Assembly (NCBI GenBank): GCA_907163375.1
Contig: CAJQUW010011515.1
Location: forward strand, 33,124 to 97,123
DNA from: Prostheceraeus crozeri
Taxonomy: Eukaryota; Platyhelminthes; Polycladida; Euryleptidae
Direction of reading: 5' to 3'
DNA: 64,000 bases
Positions 40,001-52,672 of the stretch are shown here, in pieces. Below the pieces are notes generated by a model. That model was not told where the DNA came from, did not search any database, and was given only the letters and a program-made list of their open reading frames with translations. How positions within the stretch are numbered: position 1 is the first letter of the stretch; every line of letters begins with the position of its first letter. The translations under genes were made by a program, and so were the position numbers.

Positions 40001-41493
40001 CTTTTACCTGAATAAACTGCCTGATGACTACCTATTCAATTGACTAGCATAAGGCTAAATATTTTCCAACATATAATAATGATATCTTAAATCCTAACAC
40101 ATCAACGTTCTTCAGCACAGATTAAAAACATGAAAGAAATATTCAAATTCAATGCTCAACATATAGAAATCAGAAGTTGTGCGAGTACATGTTAATGTTG
40201 AATTTCATTAGAAGAACATGAGAATTCTCACCTGAGAATGACTGAGGCGTTGCTCTTCCTCACATTTCTGCTCAGCAGGCGAGGATTTGGCGGTGGGTTC
40301 TCCGTCCGTTTCAGGCAGAGAGAGGCATGATGAATAGCCTGAGGAGGCAGCGGCGGACCAGCGTCGAAATGATGAGCGAGAGGAGGAGAAGGAGGAGGAG
40401 GTGGAGGAGGAGCGAGTGCGGAGCCGGCGGGCGATGAGACCGCGCAAGTAGTCCGCATTCGCATGCCCTGCTGCTGCAAGGACCGGCCGGAGAGGTGTCG
40501 GCCGAGGCAGATCCTCAGTCAAAGAACGACAGAACCGCTTGAGAGGAGGCGCCAGGGGTGGTGAGCGATGCTGTCTGAGCACGGGTTCTCGATCTGACAA
40601 GGACAGCTCACGGTGAGGAGAGGAGCGTCCCGACGGTAACGCGCGCACCGAAATGCTTGGCAGTCCAGCTGAGTGCATGGGACGCGGCACCAAATGCGGC
40701 AGCGGCTCTGCAATAGACGACAATGCACGTAATTATTCGAAGATCTAGAGCAAGTCGTATGTTAACCTAGGTCAGTCGATAAAAATATTGCAAAAGTAGC
40801 AACGTGGGGTTACAAAGGTACAACGTCTCTCATTTCAAGGGTCACTAGCTAGAACCATCTGAGGTTCCCTCGAGGCATCATGCCCTGATTGAGGAAAGGG
40901 ATGCAAAAATAAAAACCCGCGAATATTCACTAGGCTAAAATAATCAATCGCGTGCGCTATCTCAGCGCGCATAGCCCGAGCATGTAATCGCAATGTATGA
41001 GAAATTGTTTATCAAAGAAAGATATAAAGATATTCTTTATAGTAACACCGTCCTTAGTATTTCGAATACACAGTCCTTCTGAACTTTACAAAATTTGCGC
41101 TGCTTCAATTACTAGTGAAACTCACACGGAGTGCGTTTTCCTTTTATAACAATTCATGCAAAAATGGTGCTGGATTCGAAATTAGTCAATGAATTACTCT
41201 TATAACTTTCCATTAAAAGATCACACTCAAACAAGCGTTGTCTGCATACGAAATTTTTCCCAAATTGATCCCAACAAGTCATCGTACTTGGAGGAAGACA
41301 AAAAGGTGACAAGCCAAAAGCTGACATGGCTAAACCTCTCCAATGAGAAAACATTACCCAGATTAGTAAAAACGTACCGCTCAGTTATAAAGAGAGAAAT
41401 TAATGGAGAAAGTAAAGACATGTGCTAATGCATGAGAATGTGTTAAATGTCAAACAACTCACGGTCAGCTTCGTAGATCACCAGCAACACCAT
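36763..41493 (-). CDS. FAM53: FAM53-like host gene, three coding exons, 264 aa
   Basis: Minus-strand exons 41,493-41,463, 40,707-40,232 and 37,050-36,763 have consensus splice sites (C|GTGAGT, TTGCAG|A, CAG|GTGAGA, CTACAG|G). They keep phase and total 795 coding bases with a TGA stop. Exon 1 encodes MVLLVIYEAD, like the short MVTLITE-type starts of FAM53. Exon 2 has the family signature PPLKRFCRSLTED (residues about 64-76; PPSKRHCRSLS in vertebrates) and a Ser-rich basic region. Exon 3 has a PSWLCNSPEPF segment, an acidic run (EEDENEEED) and a closing GLEGLDLDSMEKD, like vertebrate FAM53 ends. FAM53 (simplet) proteins are nuclear regulators of proliferation. The protein is shorter than vertebrate versions (about 390-420). 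The call rests on short motifs. Confidence 0.65.
37051..40231 (-). other. Intron 2 of the FAM53-like gene (3.18 kb)
   Basis: No supported coding frame. Sequence is unremarkable and AT rich; no mobile element was recognised inside. Confidence 0.5.
40232..40707 (-). CDS. FAM53: FAM53-like gene, coding exon 2
   Basis: 476 bases with strong acceptor (TCTATTGCAG) and donor (CAG|GTGAGA). GC-rich, Pro/Ser/Arg-rich coding, distinct from the AT-rich surroundings. It contains KRFCRSL and a Ser/Arg-rich run. Confidence 0.7.
41463..41493 (-). CDS. FAM53: FAM53-like gene, coding exon 1
   Basis: 31 coding bases from ATG to a GTGAGT donor; the last base joins AG of exon 2 to make a Gln codon. Confidence 0.55.
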
Positions 41494-41720
41494 GACACGG
41501 TCGAAAACAAGTGCAACTATCTCTACGCTCAACGCAATGTAAAGAGATCACTGACCAATGAGCGGCAGCGGACGAACTAGCCTGCGTCATCAATCACATG
41601 AACTTCTGCGTCACAGACATCGCACCCGCTGGCCCAGCCCCTCGCACGCGCCGACCTCAAAAACAACAATCACCTTGGAGATGAGCGCGAGATGAAAGCA
41701 AGCAGGTCTGGCAACCAGCC
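41494..41720 (-). promoter_or_regulatory. Probable promoter/5' leader of the FAM53-like gene
   Basis: A GC-richer patch with CpGs lies just upstream of the ATG. Two TGACGCA words (CRE/AP-1-like, minus strand) occur near 41,583 and 41,610; no clear TATA box. Placement only; activity is not shown. Confidence 0.35.
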
Positions 41721-43340
41721 ATGATTATGAGACGAATGAGAGAATATTTCAGAAGCGTCAATACTTTGGAGCTGAGTGGCTTATTAAATGAAACATATTA
41801 GAGTGAAGTGAAATTAAAGGTCAATTGTTTCTTAAGCTTCCTGAAATACAGTGAATCACGGTAGCCATCTACAATCACGATCAACGCGGTGCATTGTTCA
41901 GAATAGAAAGGATGCGGATGCTTTTGTGACGATAAGTCAGGAATAGCGGATCCGAGTAATGAATGTTATTGAAACCAGTTTCAAAAATAATTGCACAAAA
42001 AAGTTAGTCCAACTTCAAATGCAATTTTCGTGGTGAAGTGCTAGTTCAATTCTCATAAACGATGCACCATATGAAACCTTATGTTCCATACATTATTTTG
42101 ACGTATATTTTACTTTCTTAGGTGGTCAGTCGTGGTCAGTACACTTTCTTAAAGTAAATTGAGCGTGAAATCAGAAGACTTCGAATCTCTGATCTGCGCA
42201 CGACCAGGTGATGAGCTCACCTGTTCACAAACAATAGCAATCTCTTAACGCCGTCGTGGTGCTGCGCTTGCGTCCGATAAGCGGATCGAAAAGATTTTTT
42301 AACAACTCATTCAACGATGGCAGAGGAGACAGGAGCAGCTATGATGTGATCATATGAAATAACAAACTTCTAATCACCAATAACTTCATTTAATTAGGCA
42401 GACGACTCTGCTTCCTGAACCAAGTGTCTCGGTTGACCAAGTTAATAAGTTTAGCAATCAATTGATTGATTCTATGGTTAAATCTGATGAGAATAAACAA
42501 GAGATAAGAGCTTTTCGGGTTGTGCAACGATTTAGGAAACGGACTGTATTCTGGCTAAACGGTTTGCAAATTCACGTCGCATGGTTATCATCGAAAATAC
42601 CGACAGTGGTTCGAAATGAGCACACCGCGTTTCTCCGAAAATAAAACCTACAGTGATTTTCATTATAATTTTGATACAAGCCCTATCCTAAAAACAAGCC
42701 CTCGTTCAGTGCGGTAGACAAGCTAAAGAAGTTATGATGAAATAATACAAAATAAAATATATAATATAAATTATATAATTAAAAAAAATTATTATAATAA
42801 TAAATTATAAAATAAATAATATATCATAATAAAAATGATCCAAACTACTTTGATGTGGCATGTTGTAATCCTTTTCAAAATATATATTTTTAGCAGGTAA
42901 AAATAATGACGAGACAAAACTACATTCTTCTATCAATTCTTGAAGCAATGTGACACTGGTGCGGTCGCTTTTCCACTTGAGCAGACTCTGTAGAAGTACC
43001 ACATTTTCAACATCATTTTTTCTGTGACCTATCAACGGGACGAAACTGAGTAGTTCAGGAGGCAGTCCTCATTAACTAGCCACTTGCAACAGGTTTGGCT
43101 TAGAAGCCTCCAGTGAGAGGGAACCCGCTCTGCCAACTAGGTACGCGGGGTGCTACCACCAAAACCTACATGGAGGTTTTCTAGTTTTCGACAGCAAAAA
43201 TAAATCAAGCATAAGGATCTTATGAATTTGAATCTTCATAAGCTTTATTATGAGCACATTTTCACATAGGGCGTTTGAGTCGTCTCAAATGGCCATGAAT
43301 TTTAAAGCTCTATTGTGGATTTAAATGTGCGTCGATCCGG
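41721..43340. other. Intergenic, no gene; AT-only patch
   Basis: About 42,745-42,835 is almost pure A/T (ATAAATTATATAATT type). A 76-codon minus-strand frame at 42,805-43,035 and a 60-codon plus-strand frame at 42,462-42,644 are unsupported. Confidence 0.45.
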
Positions 43341-43349
43341 GAGGTTTAC

Positions 43350-44155
43350 GACTTTATTGGAAAAATACAAAGTTAAAATAATAAGGCACCCGACGCGTTT
43401 CGTCCGAAGACTGTCTCAAGGGTGACATACAACTGTGGAAGGGTCTTTAAATACTTATTTGGCATAGTTGAGGAAACTCATTAAATTATTGAATTATTAT
43501 CAATTTGTTCATGACGTCTATTAAGCTGTGGCAATTTCATCGCTATGAAGTGAGCTTCAGCAACTCTAGTTGTAATCCAACTGAATTGTTGAATAAGAAT
43601 TTCACAACTATCGTCAGTTTTTTTTCTATCTCTCTATCAGCATGAAATTTCAGATGATACTCGCTCAAAGCACTCTTGGAATCTGTTACGAATACTGCGA
43701 AGTTTAGAAGGGCGACAACTTTGTCCTACAGAAAGGTCATTGCACTATAAACAATTGAAACAATAAATTAAATATCTGATTTGCAGTTGTATTTTGAACA
43801 AATAACGTTACACATATTGCAATTACATTTTTCTTTGGTTCCTCTTTTATTAGTTGAAATAATTTTTCTACCTGATTTAGTTGAAAGCGTTACCGGAATA
43901 TCATATTTAACTTCCAACTTATCTAAGTTTCTCAAATAACTATCACTAATGAAATCAATTGATCAGTGAATGTAGTGAGTGAGTCAGTGTAGTGTGTGTG
44001 GGTGTTGTATTTACTTATAATCATTTCGACACAACTATGCCACACAAATATTCAAAGACCCTTCCACAGTTGAACGTGACCCTTGAGATTGTTTTCGGAT
44101 GAAACGCGTCAGGTGCCTGATTATTTTAACTTTGTATTTTTTCCAATAAAAGTCG
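43350..44155 (-). mobile_element. Penelope-like element remnant with inverted 109-bp arms
   Basis: Arm 43,350-43,458 is repeated in inverted orientation at 44,047-44,155. The arms carry the ACCCGACGCGTTTCGTCC word; on its other strand this reads GTC-TTCG-GAC-GAAAC-GCGTC, which resembles stem II and core of the hammerhead-type ribozymes in Penelope terminal repeats. Between the arms, minus-strand fragments show KCNCNMCNVIC and downstream pieces like the Cys-rich linker and GIY-YIG region of such elements, with stops and shifts. Old and decayed. Confidence 0.45.
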
Positions 44156-47100
44156 AAGATGAAGGGAGTGATTGGTCTAACTTCAATATATTTGAATAAA
44201 CAGAATTTCATTGCGGGCTTAAAAAAACGTGTGTACCGTACATTGTGAATGGCATGATGACATTTATTCAACCTAGTGAAAACAAGTAGCACTGAGCTTG
44301 TGCGGGTTTAAGTAATTTGAATAGTGCAATAGTCATAAGCATTATTACAAAAATATCATAACTATTTCGACTACGTTAACAAGCACATATACTACACACG
44401 TGAAATAATGTTTCTTAACTGAGTCTTGTAAAACCATATTCATAGCAAAATAAATCTCTAGTTTGAATTAGCGACCAATATCTAACGTCAACTAATTGCA
44501 ATTCACCATTTATTATTCATCAATAAAGTTACTAATGACAGAACTAGATCACAACATTGTCTAAGAGGATCCAACAAGCGACAAGAAATATAAACAAAAA
44601 TATGTAGCATTGAACAATATGTCAGTTTTTCATGTGAACATAAAAGATGTTGTTAAGAAACATGGTATTTATGAACACACAGTAGACAGCAAATCTAATA
44701 ATGCTGATATATCAACATTCCTTCGTCTACTTGAAACAGCAATTACACGCAGTTGTATTATTCCACAGACAAAATAACAAGAAAAATGGAATTAATTTGT
44801 GAGATTCATTGTTTCTAACTAAATCTTGAATATCATTAGCGAAGTTATTTCTCTGATCGATTCAAAGTTTTTTTATTCGCATACATGACCATTCGGATTC
44901 GATATATGAGCAAAAACAATTTTTATCCAGATTCATATGACCCAATGATGTCGAGTGGCAACTTTTGCTGCCATATTTCGGGACAACCTCGTCATCCCAG
45001 GGCGCCCAATTAAGTGACCAAATTAAAGAAGAGATCAACGCGGTTTAGGCCCCACTCCCGAACTCGCACGATGCCTAGAACGCACGCAAATTACAGTTGA
45101 ATTTATTTTTTAAAACTCGTTTTTTAAAAAGATAATTACATTTTTTAAATTTGCATTTTAAAATAACTTTTAAATGATACGCTCGTCATAAACGGGTGAA
45201 GATTTCCACGAAGTCATCTTGCCATGTTATAAAATTCTTCTTATCTGACTGTCAATTTACATCGACAAAAAAGTAAAGCAATCTGAAAAAGTAAATCTAA
45301 AGTAACATACGTTTTGAAATGGCAGTGTGAGAAACCAATCGCAGGTTGGCTTTATGGAAAGGTAACTAAAAGCTATGATGGAGATAAAACTTTCAGTGCT
45401 CGTCTGGAGTTTTGTTCTTCTCAAGCATTCTTCTTGATTCCACTTTTTGTTTAAAAAACACACTATTTTTTTAATTTATAAAAAACAGTGTTTTTTATCG
45501 ATACATATTTTTCATTTTTATTGCTTTAGAAAAACAACAGTTCATATTTTCTCAAAGAATTATAGAAAAACATCATCAGCAAGGGAGCCAAGTTTTATAA
45601 CTCCACAAAGAAATATGCCATCAAGCATTTTCATTGGACTTCCCTATTCAATGCTCTTAAGATGATTAGCTCTTTCATTAAAATCTTAAAGATTGCATGA
45701 AAATAAAAACAACAAATCTTTCTCTATAGCTTTCTATGTAGCAATTGCAATAAAACTGAAATCGATTATCACTTAACTCATGCTTAATAGCCACATTTAT
45801 ATATATATTTTTTAATATATAGGAATTTTAAAGTGCCTTTTTTGTAGAATGTGAAATCACAATTTGTACATCTCATGATCGTTGATTCGTGAAACCAATA
45901 GTACTGTTAGTTATGAAATAGTCTTTTGAACATCATACTATATTAGCTCTATATGCAAGTATATTGAGCACTCTATTGGCTAAAGCGATACTTACACACA
46001 CACACAAATACATATACGTGTATAATAGCATCTAAGATTGATAGTACACATCACGGAATCATCATGACCATGGGAGAAATAGGCATAAATTCTTCGTTTA
46101 TTCATTGAAATCTTATGTTTAATTGAACATTTGAAGTTGAACAGACGTCAGTACTAATCATTTTGAATAATTAGTAACAATACATCCTTTTAATTAAAAA
46201 AACAAATAAGCAGAATAAACAAATAGATAGCAGAACAGATAAACAGAACAAATAAACAAATAACAGGCCACATCACAGGATAGAAGGGGTTGCCACTTTG
46301 CAAAGATAAATTTTAAAATTTAGATGTGAGTCAATATAGTAGAGATGATAGGATAGAAGGAAATCATATAGATATAGAAAGATAAATGCGCTCGTAAATT
46401 CAAAGATATCTTGATGATAAAATTGTAGGTCTTTGGTTACTAAATGAAAACAATAGAAATGGTCGGAATTCCTCTTTTTCTTCTCTTGAGTTAATGTTCG
46501 GTTGGTATTTTTGCATTAATTGTGCTTCCATCAGTCTTAGATTTGCACTATCCTTTTCATATTTCAATATTTCAGCCTTAAAGTTAACAGTACCACAGTT
46601 TTTGACATGTAGACTCTGCTCACAACACAGAATTAAATATTTTTTTTTATCTGCTTCGGTTTGCTAGAAGTGTGATTAATACGAAATCGCCGGCATATCG
46701 AGGAACCTATTAAAGTGGGCAAAAAGGAATTCCTTATACCTTTCAGAGATAGGAAAAAAGTCGTGCGTCGCTAGCGGATTAATGTGAGCTCCAGCAAAGT
46801 GCTTCGATTGCCAAAATTCTTTCAGATTTGAAGAATTCAGATCATTACGCATAAGTTTTCTCTATAATGTTGGCCCTTCCGATCGTTGTTCAACAAAGTA
46901 GCAGGCGCACGAAAATTAGTTCACTTGATGTTTTCACATCCTCTGCTCGGCATTCCTCACTGTGCATACACTGAATCGAAGCCAGGCATCGATGTGTGTT
47001 TCGGTGTGTGCGAAGTGATATCACAGCACGCACGCATCTCTCACTGGCTCTGGTGTCCTCTGCTGAAGGTTATTGTTTGCCATTTCTAATAGCAAGCGAT

Positions 47101-47620
47101 ACACGAATTATCCATTCGAGAAGGAGCAAGTTGTCTAAGTCTGTGATGTGCCTTTTCGATATTAAGGGCTACATACAATTCTTCCTTTCTAGGAAACCGA
47201 AGCGCGCGCAGATGAATCTAATTCTGTGGGTCGGATGGTACAATCAACATGGAAGTGTTGGCATTGAAGACACATAAGTTTATAAACAGCATTTTTTTCT
47301 AGAAAACATTTTTGTTGTTGATGGGACATGCAGATAATTGACATTCGTTTTCTTTTTCAAAGCATTTCATAAACTGATATCTGATTTTTGTGCAAGTTCG
47401 ATGGTGAATTGTTCCAAATTAAGAACTTCTTCATTTTTTAATTCATAGTGTCGTTGATAAACGGTAAGTTCAAAAACCATTCATTATTGTTTAAAGCAGT
47501 TGAATCCTCTTTGTCTTCCTTTCTTTTTTTGTTTTTTTTATCCATATGATAGCATGCTATTTCACGGAATTTTCAAATTCCACTGTCAATTGATTGCATG
47601 TGATAATGATTTCAATGCCA
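44156..47620. other. Intergenic, nothing supported
   Basis: AT-rich. A-rich low-complexity DNA (AACAAATAAACAG type) occurs at about 46,195-46,265 and a short (AC)n at about 45,993-46,008. The 93- and 67-codon frames near 46.9-47.3 kb have no recognisable features. Confidence 0.45.
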
Positions 47621-47621
47621 C

Positions 47622-48535
47622 AGTCGGGTTCCAAAAATTAGGATACCCGAGTCGAACAAAATTTCAACCCGAACCCGACCCGATTATATTCGAAAAATCA
47701 GAAACATTTCTATATATAAAGCTAATGCTTGATCCTAATGTGATACCGGGCGGTAGTCTAACTTCTTAGTAGTATTATTTTAGCATTTTATTAAAATACG
47801 CAATAGTTAGTATATTGATTTCTCTAGGCTAATAAAGTATTCAAACAAATACTAAATAAGTAGCATAATTACCCACGAAATTAATATAACCTACAATACA
47901 TAAAATTCGGAATCTTTACAAAAAAAATCGACTGCTTCACGATATATTATAGGTGTAGCAGCATACTTCTTCAAAACTCTGATTGAGACTTTGACTCTCA
48001 ATGTTAATGAAGATGTCCAGGTCCGCGCAGCTGAGCTGCATCACTACATGTAACAACACAATTCTGCAGATAGATGCTAAAATTTCTATTATATAATATT
48101 TGATGTATAGTTAAGTTTCCGTTTCTATGTAAAGCTTATCTCAAATTAAATTTCATTCCTTTCCGTCCATCCTGTGAGCCACGATTTACATGTCATTATG
48201 AGAATGAGACCTTTAGAGACCACAAGAACAGATTCAATTAATTTGATAATGATCTTTCGTTGTTTTAGAAGCAAAATATGCACAATGAGAATAATGTGAT
48301 AAGCCGCAATTTCTTGAAAAACTTCATTAAACTACAGGTGCACATGAAACAGTGTTAGCTTAACAGAAACCCGAGTTCGGGTTATTTCGGGTTTTAGATA
48401 AAAGAGATAATCCTACCCGATCCGAGTTCTTAATTGCTCTACCCGAACCCGACCTGAACCCGAGCATTCGGGTTCGAGTTTCGGGTCGGGTCGGGTTCGG
48501 GTAGGGTTTCGGGTGGGATCGCTCATCTTTACAAT
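47622..48535. mobile_element. Probable non-autonomous transposon with ACCCGA subterminal repeats
   Basis: Clusters of ACCCGAACCCGACCCG at 47,640-47,690 and the inverted CGGGTCGGGTCGGGTTCGGGT at 48,360-48,520 face each other across about 700 bp of AT-rich filler. Inverted G/C-rich subterminal arrays of this kind are common in hAT-like non-autonomous elements. The right edge resembles GGGATCGCTCATCTTTA. A clear target duplication was not found. Confidence 0.5.
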
Positions 48536-50019
48536 GGAACAATTTTAGATAATCCCTGGGCGAGGTCTTATTTCTTGAGTATTAGAATTTTGAACTCCAA
48601 GCATTATGGAAATAAGTTGCAATTAGCAAATGATTCCAATGTGATTGGTCGCAATTGATGGATGCTGAAGACAAACAGCTACAACTACACAAGCTGAGTT
48701 GAAATTGAATTAGAGTATTATTTTCAATGTCTTTATACTTGTAGGTCCATCAAACAGAAAAATTATGAATACGACCAGTCATACCTAAACCCCATTTTCC
48801 TCGGGCGATTTTGAAATTTAGAAACGCGACTGAACTCGGTCATGTCCCACTATAGATAGCAGCTTAAAAAAATTAAAATTCGACTTTTTCAAAAAATTGA
48901 TTTTTTAAAAATCTGTCGGAAATTGATGGTAGATGGCTTTGTTGAGCAATATATTTTGATCAACAAAGTTCTTTTTGACAATTCTTAAAAACCCTGCATA
49001 AGATCAAAAATGAGACATCATAAAAATATACGACCATCAGCTGGAAAACAGATATCCATGCATCGACTTACGCTCGTGCAAACACGACTCACGCAAAAAC
49101 ACCATGAATCCGTCAGTTGTTTGTTTTTTTGTCAAGAAAGCCATACAAATTCCGAAATAGGCCTACTCTTCTGAAGCGACTGAAAAACCGCTGCTGAAAG
49201 ACAGTTACATGACAAATAAACATTCCTTGGGCGGCGCAGAAGAGTCATTTGTGATATTACCCCACAGAATCATCGGTTGTTAGAGAGGGGCCATTCTCTC
49301 ACGGTTGGCTGTCACGCTTGACGTGACTGCAGGCGTGTACGCTTTGTCTCAGAACTTGCTGTCCGGCTGTCGATACACTTGGCCCGCTTCGTAACCTTTA
49401 CGGCTGCGAAATAGCGAGGGGCAGACTCGCGCAAGTCTTTTTTAACTTTTCATTTATTTTACTGATAGAGAAATACACCAAATGAATACATACCCATGAC
49501 GTCTGACAGATTACATTAAGAAGACAATGAGAGTTGGCGCACAGCCAAGCCTGTCAGCAAGTACACGAAGTGCAAGACAGACAGGGATATCAAATAAATT
49601 TTCCACACTGAAGTGTTAGACTAAGACCGTCAATCAAGTTGATATATTATACTGATCATATTACCAGACATTATCGAGGGTTCGTCTATGTTTATTTAAT
49701 ATAACAATGAAAAAATGCCATGTTTCAATATATACAATTAATCTGAGATTTCCTTGGAATACTTGTGGAATTGATATGTAAGCCTTGGTTTTTGATAGCA
49801 CGTTAGGAGCCTGAAAATGCCCTACATTGCTGCCCTAGAAAATGACAATATTCTGCGTGATCGTGATAAAAACGGCATGAAGGCAGAAAGCAATGTAAGA
49901 AAATGGTGGGAAGACAATGTTTTCATGTCTTCTATGATGTCGTCTGTGTGATTTCTTATTCACCTTTGAACTGAACTAAATGAGAAGAGCGACACGGCTG
50001 TGAGTGCTGCGATGATATG
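48536..50019. other. Intergenic, nothing supported
   Basis: No convincing frame or repeat. Confidence 0.45.
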
Positions 50020-50470
50020 ACATATGATTGCCTGAAGGACTATCAATTTTTTCAGACTTACATTCCAATACCTATACCAGCTTAGAGGATCATCATGTTT
50101 TCACATGCTCCACTATCTACGATTGTCTGGAGGATCATCATATATTTTCACCCTTTTCGCTATCTATGATCGCATGGGGAATAATCCCATTTTTCACAAT
50201 AATTCCAAAATCTACGATAACTTGAAGGATTTTCATGTTGTAGTTCACTTTTTATGATTGCCTAGATGATTATCACAGTTTCATACTTATATTTATGATT
50301 GCCTGGAGGATTTTCATAGCATCACCCTCATATTCGACTATCTATGATTGCATAGAGGATTCTCATAGCATCATCCTCATATTTGACTATCTATGATTGC
50401 GTTGAGGATTTTCATAGCATCACCCTCTTATTCGACTATCTATGATATCGTGTAGGATCATCATACACTT
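50020..50470 (+). repeat. Diverged tandem repeat, about 49-bp unit
   Basis: Units of the form TCTATGATTGC..(T)GAGGATT.TCATAGCATCA..CTCATATTCGAC recur every 49 bp, clearly at about 50,245, 50,293, 50,342, 50,391 and 50,440, with weaker copies back to about 50,028. Confidence 0.75.
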
Positions 50471-52672
50471 CATCGAAGCATGTTTTTTACCGTTATCTCT
50501 CAGAGAACGGGTTCCAATTTTTTGTTGAATACTGAGAAGATCAATTATGCCGTCAACTTCACCCTGCAGAGATTTGAACTTGAACTTGGTGATTTTAACC
50601 ATGCTAGAAAGTTCTTGACCGTTCAATACAGATTAAATTGATTATGAAGCCCCACTGGTTTCAATCAATAATCCTTTCTGCAATCTTCCCTCCTCCATTA
50701 ACTGAATTCAATTTCTTGTTTACCCCCAACCTACAGTCCCACCCATTCATGTTGACCGCCTCGGTCTAAGCGTCTGACTTCTCTTTGCACTACTACTTAG
50801 TTTCAAAAACAAATCTGAAACGATTTATCCTGTTTGGGGGTTTCCGTTAGAGACGCTGCTGGCTGGTGTTTCGAGAATCGCCCTTACCAAACGTCAATTG
50901 GCTTATGTAACTCGGTGTTAGCAAGTCAATCTCTGTTTGGCGTCTAAATTGGCACCGAACACCCAACTCAGTGACGTGCAACCAGGCGGAATATCGCGCC
51001 TCCGCATGTCGCCACGAGCCCAGTTTAATGAGAGGGCCAACAATGGTCCCAGTGTCTGGTGACCGGCCGACCTTCTGAGGAGATGATGCTTGCAGGACCA
51101 AGATTATCAAGTGGAAGGCATTTACAGGTCAGCAGAGGGTGTGATGTTTTGCACGAGCACGTAAAATCAACGGACCATAGAAGGAGATAGCAATTGAAAA
51201 ATGCGAGTTTTTCAAATTGACAGAAGATTACTTAACTTATTGAATGCCATTTTGAACTTTTCCAAGTTCTAAAATCATACACAGAGAGAACTCGAGATTT
51301 TCACTGCCCTGAAAGTCAAATAATTCGGTCTAAAATTCCATACTCGTCTGCCGACAATTGGACACGCGCCAATAGTTGCTGCCAGAAATGGCTAAGCCAG
51401 GATGAAGTCATTTGGCTGCTGGCTATACAAATGATTCATATCGCCATTTTTAGAGACCACATTCAATGAGGCATTGTATTGTGCCAATGAAATGAATGAA
51501 AAAAACTACCTTATAACGATTGTCAAATATATTTATTTGAATGATAATTTAATATCACAGCTAAATTTGTCGGAAACCTGAATTCAGAGGAAATTCAGTT
51601 CATTAACTACTTAGATGTCTTCAATTATGTGCACCGCAGGAGATAATTAGTTTAATAAATACATTTTAAGAGCACACTTCAATCACTCTGTACAAAAACA
51701 ATGGGAATAACTATTTACAAAAATACATAAAATATCAAAATTCCGTTACAACAGGCCTTGAAAAATATGCCAAGTGGATCTCTGACGTCAATCACCAATT
51801 CCTAACACACGACACTACTCACAAACACGCACACATCACTACTCACAAACACTCACACATCACTATACTTACATACACACAAGCATCACGACTCACATGC
51901 ACGCACACGCACACGCACACACACAAATTGTTGCATTAATCGAATCGATCGAACAAAGTCAGATGTAAATACTCTATAAAAGCAGTTTCTAATCATTTCA
52001 TAATCATATGATAAACTTAATCAAGTGGACATGCGGATTTAGAGCAGAGTAAAGAAGTTGGTTTTGGTATCGATCCTAATGATTCATTACAAGCATTTTG
52101 AGTTCACTCTCTGCAATCTTTGAACTTCAACGCTGCTTCTTGGCTTGACAGGCAATATAGGAACTCTTTTTTAGCTTCTGTTTTCTAATGACGAATCTTA
52201 GTTTCTCACATCACGTATTGTTTGTCCACTCATAACATAGCGCCGGTATCAAGGCGCACTCTCTTTGAAACCAGGTCGACACGTTTGTAATCTTATCTAT
52301 GTGTTGTACAACACAACTTCTGATGAAAAGACACTTCAGATTACCACAGAGGCATACTTTTCCATCCGTGCTTATGCCACGAGCACCAATATATTATCAC
52401 CCGTTTGTGTGACGTCATGATTCGTGAGCATCGTTCCTGGTCCACACAGAATTTGATCGCCCACTATCGCTCAAGATTGGATCTTTGGTGACATTGGGTC
52501 TATTGAATTACTGAGCACATAAATTACATGCATATCTAGTTCTTTTCGCATGTTGAAAATTGCACTTTAGTGTTAATCAATTTTATTCTGCCGATTCAAT
52601 TTAAAGTAAGCATAGTTACGGAATAAGTACATCATACAATTAGAATTTCACATGTCAATGGATGCAAAGCAA
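50471..52672. other. Intergenic, only simple repeats
   Basis: ACAC/CACACG and CTCACAAACAC simple repeats lie at about 51,805-51,925. No gene seen. Confidence 0.5.

Noticed and set aside
37051-40231. Additional exons inside the large FAM53-like intron
   Set aside because: Candidate frames (for example 37,657-37,875, 38,902-39,093) lie on the other strand or lack matching splice signals.
43060-43190. tRNA-like segment (minus strand TGGCAGAGCGG resembles an A box)
   Set aside because: No B box or foldable acceptor stem was visible at the right distance; not called as tRNA or SINE.
46886-47277. Two overlapping plus-strand frames of 67 and 93 codons
   Set aside because: No domain, no splice sites of note, composition not distinctive.
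51805-51925. Possible CRISPR-like spaced repeat
   Set aside because: Simple CACA/CTCACAAACAC repeats without regular spacers; the genome is eukaryotic.
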